Of a stretch of DNA of 64,000 nucleotides, positions 13,544 to 25,141 are shown piece after piece. Origin of the DNA: Orbilia blumenaviensis (Eukaryota; Ascomycota; Orbiliomycetes; Orbiliales; Orbiliaceae); assembly GCA_036872755.1 (NCBI GenBank), contig JAVHNS010000007.1:248001-312000 (forward strand), read 5' to 3'. Under the pieces are notes generated by a model. It searched no databases. It was not told the origin of the DNA and worked only from the letters and a program-made list of their open reading frames with translations. Position 1 is the stretch's first letter; each line of letters opens with the position of its first letter. Both the position numbers and the translations under genes were made by a program.

Positions 13544-16500
13544 ATCATCTCTCACCCATTTCCTTCATTGGGCATGTCGACAAAAAATTTCTTATTCTGC
13601 ATCTCAAGGTGTGAGTATATATTGCTTTGGAGTTCGGTTTCAATTGGTCGGTCCTTTTCTCTTCCATAATAGTCCACCCCTACTATTTTCATTTCAACAT
13701 GATGCATTGATGCACTATGTTTATGCGGGCATATATATTTTTATTTTCTTTCAGCCCCTCTCACCCTCATGCCTCGCATTTTAATGGCTAATGTCCCCCA
13801 ATTTGCCTTCAACAAATACCTTCTCTGTATATCTTCTCTTAACATCTACGGATCAATTGTTCATATTATTTCTTTTTCCTTTTTGTTGGAACTGGATCGG
13901 GGATGGAATTTCCTATACGAATTGTACGGTTTCCCTTTCAATGGAGTTTGAACTCGGCTGGTTTTAACCTAGTGGCGTGGTAATCTCGTTTTTGTCAATG
14001 TATTTCTTTTCTTCAGGGTATTCTCTCATTCTTTGCTTTAATATGGGGTTGTCTCTGGTGTCTCTCTATAGAAGAATATCACGGTCGTTTACGGTGCAGT
14101 GAATCAATTTTTTCTCTCTCTCAAAGTTACTTTTTCCTTTCCGATTCCCGGTCAAATAACTGCATTCTTATCTTGACTTTATTATTCCGGTCACAAGGGG
14201 AAATGGATCATTCCCCGGACTAAGAAGGGTGCGTGCATATCTCGTCACATAGCATTAGCCAGTCTTAATAATATAATACCAACCAAAAATTCTACCGTGC
14301 GCCGCATCCCGCCTACAAGTACGTAAAAGCTACTTGATTTACCTTCTTTATCGACAGTTTCGAATAGGTCTTGGGGAGGTTGCCAACAATTGCCTTCTTG
14401 AGAGTAAGCGACCATTACATGTAGGCAATTTACGCTAGTGCGCATGATGTCGAACCCCTCTTCTTTATTGTGAGTGAATGTAGCAGGTTCTTTTCCAAAC
14501 CCTAGCCATGTAACCCCACTCGATCTTTCGATTCGGAAAATCTTCCCGGACAGTTAAATTCTCATCGTGGCTTAATCCGCAACGCGATAACCAATATGGT
14601 CCAAGCATACGATTTCATAAAGGCGCGGATACCAGAGCTATCTGAAATAAAGGTTGATAGATCTAACTAATCGGAGAAAGGTCGGACGTCTGTTTTACGA
14701 GACAAGTCGCAGATATGTTTCTTCTTGAAGTTTTTGAATCACAAATGCATAAGAGGCCTGGCTGCATAGGATTCTCGATCGAACCTGGGGGCTGAAAGGA
14801 ATGTGATTGACAAAATGATTACATGATAGATCTGGCTAATCCCGTCACAGGTCTGTTCTCTTCTCTAATGAGTGACATCCTGATACATCAAGGTATACGT
14901 ATGAGGCTGCAGAAGAGGAGAGCATATGTAACTACGGGGAACTATTCAATTCCGGTGTCCTTCGCGGAACGGAACTTAGTATGGCAGTCCTCATAATCTC
15001 GTAACGATGATGCCAGCCATGATCCGCGTGGCTCTTGAATTGGTGGAACACATGGCGGGCAGTTTTTTTTGTGGGTCCACGGTTTGTAAATTTGACGAGG
15101 CCTCATACCCCCCCTCACATCAATCCTGCTCGTCAGCTTTATCTTTAAGGCAGTGTAAATGTTATATCTCTATTATGGATTCGTATTGTCCTTGCCCTTA
15201 CTCGCTATGGTTTATTTGCAATTCGTCGAATAACCGAGACAGCTATGGGTATACCTAAAGTTAAAATCTAGCTGATAACTTGAAGGATCATATTAAGATT
15301 TTGAGCCTACGCTAAACTACCCAGCCTCGATCCTTAGTGAACCCTGGGACGTGGGACTAGTAGGGCTGTTCCCTCAGTTCCGGCTGGATTTCCACCATAC
15401 CCGCGAATTGAATCAAAGTAAACTACTGCATGCTGGCTTTCGAATAATATTCTAATTCTATTAACCTAACTTGCGCTTTGAAGATGATCGCTGAGTAGAA
15501 TCTAGATTCGTGGATATCTCAAGCCAGAAGATATTCAAGTGCAAGCTGCAAGACTCCCGATATGCAAGAACGTAAGAACTCCTCAAGCAGCCGCCTGGAT
15601 CGCTGCTATAGAGTCAATACCAGCTAGCTTGTGATGGCAGCGGCAGCCGTTGTGTGAGTTGGGTATTTGCTTGTGCATCTACTTTCGCTTGATGGCGCCA
15701 ATAAGAATGCTTCGCGTGAGCCCTTGTGGTGGGCGACCGTGCTTCTCGATAGGCTCAGTCGACCAGGGCAGGGAACCAGGCCTGCAATGCCGGATTTCCA
15801 GGAAGCTAGGCTATCCTGGGAGCACTTCTCGCCAAAAATGAAAAAAAAGGCGGGCAACAAATGCATGCGTAGAGTAAGTAGTGTGTACTATGTATGTAGG
15901 TAACATCTTGAACCCATGATATATAGTGATGATCTATTCGAGAGTCCCCAATTTCCCCTCTTGGGCTATCGATACGCTGGCCACGAACCCGAGCCTAGCA
16001 AACGACGCCAATGGCGGCACGATGTAAAAGAGAGTATATCTGAATTCTAGAATCGGGTCATTTCCTAGACACTGGCTGTCTAAGCCAAGGAAACGAACGG
16101 GTCAAAGTCCAGAGCGCCCTTTATCACGCTTCGTGGCGTCTCGATTAGCTCAGAGGGAGTGGAGAATAATCAGCCATCCCACGCGTGAAATGTGACAAGA
16201 ATCAAGGAATTAACTCAGAGGGCGTGAAGTAGTCGCCACAGACAAGGAGGTAACCGAGGCTTTGATCATCGAGTTATCACCTTCACGTAAAAGTATTAAT
16301 CTAGAGTCTAGTTTAAAGTTTTTGGACTGGAGCCAAAGCGGGGTACCTAAATATTGGTTTGCCGAAGTTTTCCCACTAATCCAGTCCCTAAAAAGGAGAT
16401 CCCGCAATCCAATCCCAAAGCTCTGGTGGAAGGGAAAGCCTCCAAAAGCTCAGCACCTTGGCTTCAGTCGAAATCGGGTGGATGGGTGGGTCTAGGCCCA

Positions 16501-18873
16501 GGTTAGTCTAGTCAAATCGGGGTGCTTGCGTCTTTTCGGCATGAAGCTCTGCAAGACCAAGCCGTGGTCACATCCCATCAGCAATCTGGATTCGCCGTTT
16601 TCCAACTAACGGCGTTGGCACCATCAGTTTGTTTCCTCCCACCTGCATCAAGTAATTTCCTGGCCCCGTCGCAGAGTTTGATGATGCTCCGACGAGATAA
16701 CCGTAAAATCGGACGTCGTTTTCCCAGTCGAATCCACGGATACATGCACATCCTCACATCCAAAGTCAAGATTGGAGCAAAGTGGCTAATATAGTGCTTA
16801 CTCGGCTAGCAAATATTCCGGCATCGGTACTTCTTGCCGCTGGATCGAGGTTGCGACAACATTTTCAGATATGCCAAGAACGCCATTCTGCATAGTTCGG
16901 CTTTCCTCATTTTAACTAAACCACGCCGGTTTCCGATCTATAGTCCGATTTCGTGGCCAAAGCATGGTTTAAAATCAGTAGTATGATGTCCACAATACGA
17001 CCCTCGTCAACTTCACATCTTTTTCACCTCCATCGCCTAATGCATCGATTTGTGACAAATTATTTTTGGACAAAGTGTATGGAATGGGATCGAGAGTTCC
17101 GTACAGTTCTGTGGCTTGGGCGGTGCTCGATCCAAATGTGTCTGATGCATGTGAATCGGGCTTGCTCCCAAGTAGCATACTAGGCCCTCAATTTCTTAAT
17201 AAGATGTCCGGCTCACGGTAGCAGGTCGTGATTATGATGTCGTAGATACCTGGGTACGGACCTGACGGAGGAGCCCGAGGGTAGCTTGAACCGGTCACTT
17301 GAAAATGGAATATCAATGCGGCCCTGGATGCATGCAATCTTGAGGTTTTGCAGGTGGAAACCCCAGAGGTATGTTTCGATCTTTACTGACATACCAGTGT
17401 ATTTGCAACAGCTAACAAGTAAGTAAGGACTTGTTTAGAGATTTGACTTTCTATTTGAAAGAAGTTTCAGAGACCCTTGCCAGCCCCTCCACGGATCGCG
17501 GAATAGATGTAATGTACGTGCTACATCATCCTCACAGGAAAAAGTGACTATCACAGTATTCAATATCCTCGTCCCGTACATGGGCACCATCCCATGACCT
17601 GCTCTATCAATCGACGGACTTCGTTTCAACGAAGGCATATATAACCCATTCCGTACATTGAAATATGTGGATCTAATTTAACAGCCTGCATACGGAGATC
17701 AGAATCTCTAGCAGTTTCCTCGAAGCAGATAAGCAAACTTGGAGGTAGTTTTCCAAACATTTTCAGCTTATGCTCACTCCAGGCTTGTGGGTCGAATATA
17801 CTTGCAAGGAACTTTCAAGTTCTTTGCTGTCAGATCGGAATGTGAACCTAAAATCGGACGGTTGCTGACAGGATGTTGGGCTGGCTGCTGTTAGCTTCGA
17901 TACCGTACTTGTGCTAGGCTAGCGCTCTGGCATTCTCACGGAGCAAACCTGACACATTGAACTAGTTTCTAGATCGAAACCTGGAGCAAGTCAATTAAGA
18001 CAACTAGTGGCTAAGAAGAAATCCACGCGCCTCTTAATTATCGTCTCGATATCGCGATTTGGCAGACAACAGGTGTGGTCGAGAGATTGGTCGAGAGATT
18101 GGTCGCGACGTCATATGCATACGCACTATTAATGCTGTAAATGGTGGTTAGTCCCTTTGTTGGATATTGTGCGTTGCCTACTAAAATTGCCACACAAAAC
18201 AACGACAACGACAACGCACCACAAGCGTGGTATCACGACCTTGTTTTCAGGTACACGAAACTACAAACTCTATCCCTGGTTGGGTTTGCATCTCTGAACG
18301 TTAACTCATATCAAAATAGAGTTTGTCACCCCTTTTTCTAACCACAACAAGGTATAATTTGGAGATATAGGACTCGTGATTATAACAAATTGATATCACT
18401 ACTTCGGACCCGCAGACCAGTGGGACGGAATGGAGCGGGGTCTGGAGCCTGTGCTCTGGAAATGCATTCCGATGGAATGAGAGCTGGGCATATGCTTCTC
18501 GAACCCCGGTGATCATCAGGCACGTTTCCCAAGTTCACGGGACGGCTGAGACAAACGTGCATGATGCGCTATAGCAGCTTGATATTGATTATAGGGATGC
18601 ATATGTATGCAATGCACGATGGTGGAGTTTTAAGGGACTTCGCTGATAAGGAACGGTTTGCTCATCGATATAGATTGACAAAGATTGCGAAACTAGCACT
18701 ACAGGGACAATCCAAAAAGAGAGCGCAAACGGAGAGAAATGTTAGTAAATGCATTACAGAACGCTGAAACTGATATCATCAAATCCATGTCAAAACTCAA
18801 TTAATTTCAAGAAAGGAAGACAGATCGCGGAGAAGCAGAATAGAGTGGCTAAATGTTCAAACAGGAACAATCG
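13544..18873. other. 5.3 kb intergenic region without a recognised gene
   Basis: The first about 600 bases after the transcription factor are T-rich (13560-14180), as expected of a 3' UTR and terminator region. The rest has only short open frames on both strands with no recognisable domains. A tRNA A-box-like string at about 16142-16160 lacks a matching B box. I see no tandem repeats longer than a few units. Confidence 0.55.
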
Positions 18874-21800
18874 TTATACCCAGCCCAGGAGAACCTCCTG
18901 ATTCCCTTCTTTCGCCCACGCTTGGGCTCTCTCACCCCCAATAGCAAGTGCCTTGTTCTTCAATGTGTCAGCTGCAGGTCGGATAGTGGCCTCGAATCTA
19001 CCTCTTTCAATACCCCGAGTCTCAGACTCTCGTTCCTCGGTCTTGTTAAGCCCCTCAATTTCTCTAGCCTGTGCTTCTCTCAGCTTGTTGATATCATCGA
19101 TATTCTTTTGCTGGTTTGTCGGGTTCTGTTTCACTGCCTCTGCCTCCTGTGCGGCATACCTGGCCTTGATTGCGAGTCTTGCAGCCACATCTTTCGTCTT
19201 TTGAAGAGCCTTTTGGGAGTCGAGAGAAGCCTGGATGGCAAGAGCTGCAGTCAAAATCTTAGATCGGAGCCACAAGAGCTTTCCTTCTTCCGAAAGGTCG
19301 AAGGGTCGGGTATCTTCGCCATGGGGGACGAGGAACTCGAGGCGTCCGCCGTCCCTAGTACCGGCATCAATCACTCTGACCAAGTCAGTCAAAGCAGTAG
19401 TGAGTCGGGCAGCTTTCTCTTTTTCACGAGCAATAACCTGGTCACAGATTCCAAGGATAAACTTGGAGTAGCTCTCAACTCGCTTCTCTTCGGCCGCCTT
19501 GTTATCTGCAACCTGACCAGCGACGACGCCTTGATTCCAAGCTTCAATCTTCTTTGCCTCTGCCGCATCGTTGGCTTCATAGAGAGGGATGGTTAAGCTG
19601 TACATATACTTCATGCTTCTCTCCGTCAGAAGGCTCTCCATGTGATTATGAACTGTTGTCGAGAGATCTTGGACGGCAGTTAAGAAGCTGATGATCTCCA
19701 ACAACTCCACTGAGGTAAGGGTATTGGCGATATCCTTGACAAGTTCTTCGACACCCTGCTTGACCGTATCAATCACCTCACCGGATTTCATTAATTCTCC
19801 ATACGTAGTTGCAACGACATCCCGATCGAAGCGTTCGTAAGCATCCAAACCCTCGCGTTTTCGTATCTCGCGTACGACGTTCTCTGCATCTGCCGGGTTA
19901 CGCTTACCCCGGCGACGGCGAACCTCATCGATTTCAGCCTGGATTCTACGTTCCATTTCACCCTGGTTGGCAGCAAATGTCTGGCGGTTCTTGTCGATGA
20001 ATGCTAAATTAGACGTTGCAGCAAACGTCTTCTGGAATGGAGCCAGCCTAGCTGCAGTAGTGACTTTGGAAGGTGGAGGCGGATAGATCAAAGGTAGAAG
20101 TTTACTAAGATCCAGCATCGTGACTTTTGGAGGCGGAGGCTGGGTATAAGCTGGCTGCGAGACTGGTGTCTGAGCTTTGTTGGCAGATGAGCCTCCATAG
20201 ATATCTGTACCACCTCTGGGTTTTGCTGTGAACTGCTCTGAAGCCCTCTTGTTACCGAAACTAAGGCTATCGAGATCATCTGCCAAATCTGTGGCAAATT
20301 TCGGTCCTCTAAGTTTAGCCTCGCTGACAATCCAATCTCTAAAGACTTTATATCGCCTTGTCTCGAGGTCCTCTGGTTCCGGTCTACCAAGTGTAGGAGC
20401 TGCTGTAGGGGACAGAGAAGCTTCTTTCTCGAGCATATTCATAAAATTTGCAATTCGCTCAGCGTAGATATCTGACGGAGGGAGCGTGAAGGAAAGCTGC
20501 TTGGAAGGCTTGGGCGGATGATTGGGTAACCCTGGGGAGCTTGGTAGTTCAACAGCATATGCCTGTCCTTTGGGCGGACTGGCAGGTGGAGCAGTCGCCT
20601 GTTGTGCTGGAGTGTATAGGCTAGGTTGCTGCGCGGAGGGGTATGCACCTTGTTGCTGCGCTGGTGAATATGTACCTTGTTGCTGCACCGGTGGATATGT
20701 ACCTTGTTGCTGTGCTGGTGCATATGGGCCCTGTTGCTGCGTGGGAGGGTATGCCCCCTGTTGCTGCTGAGGGGAGTACCCCCCCGGTTGCTGCTGCGAA
20801 GGGTACGTCCCCTGTTGTTGAGCAGGAGGATATGCTCCCTGTTGTTGAGTGGGGGGGTATGTCCCCTGTTGTTGAGCGGGAGGCTGTACATTAGACTGCT
20901 GAGGCTGAAGAGGTGGCCCGAAAGGATGATAGTTCGAGTCTGCATACCCCGTAGCTGGAGCAATATTGGCCTGTTGATGTTGAGTAATAGGCACGGGCGG
21001 CTTTGGGGCGGGCCCAGAACTTGGGGATCCATAGCCTGATATCCTGTTCTGATCTGGGGGAGTCCCAGCTGGTTTTGGTGGGCCATAAGAAGGAGGGATT
21101 TGCTGTTGAGGCTGCTGTTGATATGGGGCTCCCTGAGGGGTAAAGGGACCGCTAGCCACTGGTGGGGTATGTGTAATTGGTCTCTCAGTGAATGTACCAG
21201 GACGCTCGTAAGTGCTGGGAGTAGAGACAACAGAGTCTGTTACTGACGGAGCGTAATATGCTGCCGCACTTCCCTTGTCCCCGTAGGAAGGAACAGTAGT
21301 ATAGCTGTCGGCAGTAGATGGCCTATGGTCAATCGGGTCAGGCCGTGGCGCCGTTGGCAGTGGCGACGGAAGCCTTTGGGCAGGTGGTGAGATTGGTCTC
21401 TGGTCCGCATTGTTTACGGGTTGAACTAGGGGAGATATCACAGGTGATGGGTGATGTTGCACACGCAGCGGGGCTACAGTTGGTAGTTGAGTCGATGTTA
21501 CAGGCTTTGGGGGTTGGTAAGCTGTGTAAGGCCCATGTGGCTGGCTTGGGATCACAGAATCGGTCGAGTATGCCTGTTGAACTGGGGGGCGATATGCCTT
21601 TGATAACGAAGAAATATCGATGTTAGAAACTCCTTTCGACTTGCTCTCATAGGAGTGTATTCTTAGTACCTTATATGCCCCAGAAGCCTTTGGCGACGAC
21701 GGATTCGCCTTCGTGCTAACAGGCGAACTCGTGGTTGGCGAGGCTCCAGCATAGTATGGGGTGTACACTGTCTGACTTGTCGAAGGGGGACTGACAGTCA

Positions 21801-22029
21801 GGCCCGCCTTTGCAGTTGGAAGTTGAAGCGTCGCCTATGTATCGCAATAAACATAGATATCAGTACGGATCTCAGAATATGATATATACGAGCGTTTAAC
21901 GACTATAGTATCACCTACACCAGAAGGGCTTCTTCCGCGGGCATGCGCCTGTCGCTCGGGCGAGTTATCCCGTGAGTACGTCGGGGAGCCTTTATTATCC
22001 CGCCGATAGTCGGGGTTGTAGTTAGACAT
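18874..22029 (-). CDS. Unrecognised 1023-aa protein: proline/glutamine-rich disordered half, helical C-terminal half
   Basis: Two exons on the minus strand, 22029-21919 and 21834-18874, are joined over an 84-nt intron (GTAGGT donor, TACTGAT branch-like sequence, ACATAG acceptor) and give 1023 residues. Residues 1 to about 490 are low-complexity P/Q/S/Y-rich. Residues 357-449 are about ten copies of a nine-residue unit of the form QQQG-[TAP]-Y-P/S-P-x. From about 490 to the end the protein is charged, helical and probably conserved: a basic RRRRGKR stretch, several coiled-coil candidates (AAEEKRVESYSKF, AARLAIKARYAAQEAEA) and a WLRSKILTAALA segment. I see no signal peptide, membrane segment or catalytic motif. 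I do not recognise the family. A scaffold or condensate-forming cytoplasmic protein, such as those at septal pores or eisosomes, is one speculative possibility. Confidence 0.82.
20599..20877 (-). repeat. Coding 27-bp minisatellite (QQQGxYPPx units)
   Basis: Tandem degenerate 27-bp units within the large disordered protein gene encode about ten nine-residue repeats. On the plus strand the pattern is visible as recurring TGTTGCTG/TGTTGTTG blocks followed by a TATG(T/C)-type tyrosine codon. The array keeps the reading frame throughout, and its units differ mostly at third positions and at two variable residues. Confidence 0.93.
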
Positions 22030-22537
22030 CTTTGCGCTGTCTGTCTACCTACTCAGTCAAGATAGAGGGATACTCTATAGTACTATCTAAACGGCTGTTC
22101 CAGCTAGAACCATGAGGTAAGGTGGCGAAAGTGTGGTATGGTGAAGAACTGTCGTCCACGCGGGACCAGGTAGGACTATTATTACCTGTGGCCTGAAGCG
22201 GGGCTCTTGGGCCCCGCCATGAATGACCTAACAAATCCATGCACGAAATTCCCTGGCACGGCGTCGACTACGTAAAAGCATCCGCTAGATCCTTGTCTAC
22301 AACGCAAACATGCTAGCCTTGTAAATTCGCGGAGTATTCGTTGTATGACACTTGGAGGTACATATTTTGATAAGTAACTAACTACGGTTTGATACTTGAT
22401 GAGACATTAATTAATTAAAGAGGGGCTGTTAACATGTGTGTGTACGTGTCTCCCCAAATTGAAAAAAAGAATACTTGAGAAAATTAGTCCCCGCAGATAG
22501 CCTCGGTCCTCCCATTGCGTTCCTTCGACTCCACTAT
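22030..22537. other. Intergenic between the repeat protein gene and ECM4-like gene
   Basis: About 500 bases with no gene. It must hold the promoter of the minus-strand repeat-protein gene (near 22030-22250) and the 3' end of the ECM4-like gene. No clear regulatory motif was recognised. Confidence 0.5.
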
Positions 22538-24507
22538 CTATTCAGATTTGGGCAAAATATCTGGAACGGGTCCGACGGGCGTGATTGACTATGTACTCTG
22601 TTAGTTATGCGAGCTTGTAAACAACTAAGCCAAACAATTATTCTGGCACACTTACGAAAGGATTGATCTGGGTATGGCTCTTGGTGTAGTGCTTCTTGAT
22701 GTGCTCAAAGTTGCAGGTATCCTTGAAAGCTGGGATGTCCCAGTAGAGATGTTGCATCCATTTGTGGATTACTGGATAGCTACATTTATTATGAAGTGTT
22801 ATCAAATCATGCCCGGTAGGCTTCTCACACAAAGGAAATATGATACTTACTCATGACGAATCATCTTGATATTGCATTTAAAGTGCTGAACGTAGACCGG
22901 GTCGAACCGGATGATGGTAGGAAACAATCTGATATCTGCTTCTGTGAGAGTCTTTCCCAGAAGATAGGGGCCATCCGACTTCTTTAGAATATCCTCAACA
23001 CGGTCAAGGGCTTCGAAAAGTCTGAGGACGTTCTTTTCGTATGCTTCTTGAGTGCTGGCAAAGCCGGACTTGTACACTCCGTTATTGATGGTGTCCTAAG
23101 CGGGTGGACGGTAAGTTATAGAACAGTCTGATTGATCGATGGTGGGAAACATACGTAGATCCAATCGTTCATTTCATCGATCTGCTTAGCATACTCTGGC
23201 GCATAGAAATTCAGGTTCTTGTATTCATCTGCGACGAGACCATCGAAATCCGTATAGAGCATGCGAATGATTTCACTGCTCTCGTTGTTCACAATGGTTT
23301 TAAGTTTCTTATCCCAGAGGACTGGGACAGTAAATCGGCCGGTATAATCAGGGTTCACGGAGAAGTAGATATCTCGTATGAACTTTGCACCGTTTAGGTC
23401 ATCTGGGCCTGCATCGGGTATATTCTCGTCGGTTTCGGCGAAGCGCCATCCCTCTTTAAAACACGAACTGTTAGTACCATTTACAAGCTATTTTGTAAAT
23501 GCATGCACTTGCAGAGTTTAACATACTCTCTCCAAGATGCCAATGCACAACACTCTATTAACAGCCATATTATTAGTTGATATGGTTTATAGCCTATTTG
23601 ATACGATCGCGGACTACTTACGAAAGAGATGATGTCCTGCAAGCCTTTGAGCTGGCGGACAATCAAGGTTCTGGTAGCTATGCGGCGAAACCTCTTAGTA
23701 AATATTTCAAATTTTAGTAGGTAGGTAGGGTTCAATTGTACAACATACCCCAAGGGCAAGCATAGCTGACATAGAGATGATATCTTCCCTTTTCCGGTTG
23801 GAATTGCGCATCTAGTATAGGCAGATGAACCCATCAGTTTCATTTTCTACACTGTCTACGATAATGCGTGGTCCTTAAACATACCAGGGGCGGATGAGAT
23901 ATGATCTCGAAACGATGACTATTCATTTCTGTTAACATTGATGCCATAGTATTAATCTTCGGATACTTACGGCTTGACGCCTGAATTCACCGTCCTTCGA
24001 TGCCCAGGAAGTAATCTTAAAGTCTGTCTAATTATTGAAAAAGGAGTGAAGTCAGCAAGTCTTCCTTCGTCCTTGTTCCCTTACGATTCCGTAGGCTTCG
24101 ATCGACTAGTTGTATTCATTTTTTATCCTTGCCTTTGGTTTAGACAGACTCCAAGGTTAAGTTCTTTAGGCGCTGCTATAAGTTATATTTGCAATTGACC
24201 CCGTCAATTGGCAAACCAAGAACGGCACGCACACGTAGCCAAATGTAAATCCGAATAAAAATATAAAGCCAATAGCTCGATATCCCTTTAAGCCACAATC
24301 ATTGTCTGAACTTACCGACATGGTTCGAAGTTGCGTAAAGGCCGGGTAAAATGTAATATTGGAAACGTCCTTCTTGTTCAAAAATCGTGTTGTGTTTGTT
24401 GTAATGAACAGTCTTGATGACGTCTTTAGAAAACGGATCCGGGCGGATGGGCTTCTTATAGATATTGAACGAGATATCGCTCTGGGTATTAAAAGCTTCT
24501 GTGACAT
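22538..24507 (-). CDS. ECM4: Ecm4/Gto-type glutathione transferase (glutathionyl-hydroquinone reductase)
   Basis: Ten exons, all in frame: 24507-24316, 24027-23971, 23918-23885, 23811-23749, 23677-23622, 23554-23527, 23453-23155, 23095-22851, 22779-22656 and 22588-22538, giving 382 residues. Family hallmarks are [29 protein letters not shown] with the catalytic cysteine at 113, [36 protein letters not shown] and the ending [13 protein letters not shown]. Such enzymes reduce glutathionyl-hydroquinones and other glutathione mixed conjugates through a thiol mechanism. The first 46 residues contain no D or E and are rich in R, S, I and T, like a mitochondrial presequence; exon 1 ends exactly at a second Met-Ser (residues 63-64) where the canonical family start lies. 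Both a mitochondrial and a cytosolic form are therefore possible. Ten exons in under 2 kb, one of them 28 nt, is a notably split gene. Confidence 0.92.
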
Positions 24508-25141
24508 ATAACTAAGTACTTCTTAAGTAGATACTTCTCTTTTTTTGAGGGGTAGGCATACTAAATAGTTTTTAACCCAGTGCCGTTTTTATACAATTTT
24601 TCCGGGGTTATCGACCGAGACCTAGGCCGTCAAAGGCCCCGCATCGAGACCAGAACCCGTCGGTTCCCTTAGTCATGATTGTTAAGGTTCTGCGATGTTG
24701 GCCTGACTAACCGCAATCTGGACGTCTGACTAACCAACACGCCTGCAAACGCAGGTTTAGACCTTTGACTAAACCTCCCGATGTAGTTTACTAATCAATC
24801 TCGACAGGGGAGTAAATCACTATATTCATAATTATTTCAAATGCTTTCCTCTTCCTTGGATTTGGTCTAGGTCGCTCGGGATTCTGTATGACGAGTTACA
24901 GAGGAATTTGGTACCATGCCCAGAAGGTCTGGGCTTATGCGATGAATAGAAGTAAAATTTAACAACCACAGGTTTCCATTTCCCGTTTGGTGCCTTATTC
25001 AAATAAACTAGAAGCTCTGCGACTAACACGACTAACGAGATTTAATATGACGCGACCCTCCGCATTTTCTATTATCCAATGCTTATTATCATTTTTTCGG
25101 TTTTTTCTTCTTTCTTTCTTTTCTTCTTCTCCAAAACCCAT
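24508..25141. other. Intergenic between ECM4-like gene promoter and UBA1 3' end
   Basis: About 630 bases, no gene. It includes the presumed promoter of the ECM4-like gene and the 3' UTR of UBA1. A set of CTAACCAA/TGACTAA-like short strings at about 24700-24770 recurs several times (GACTAACC, TGACTAACC, TGACTAAACC) and could be a protein-binding cluster; it is AP-1-like in look (TGACTAA). This is unproven. Confidence 0.4.
24702..24776. promoter_or_regulatory. Cluster of TGACTAA (AP-1/Yap-like) sites upstream of the ECM4-like gene
   Basis: Three occurrences of TGACTAA lie within about 75 bases (near 24703, 24727 and 24765), 200-260 bases upstream of the ATG of the minus-strand glutathione transferase gene. 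TGACTAA is a recognised half of the yeast Yap1/AP-1 response element family (TTACTAA, TGACTAA). Oxidative-stress bZIP factors commonly control glutathione transferases, so the position makes biological sense. The sites are seen directly; the function is inferred. Confidence 0.45.

Noticed and set aside
16137..16200. String TAGCTCAGAGGG resembling a tRNA A box
   Set aside because: No B box or stems downstream.
18853..19596. 247-codon plus-strand open frame
   Set aside because: It lies wholly antisense to the helical coding half of the 1023-aa gene; its composition is what the reverse complement of that gene gives.
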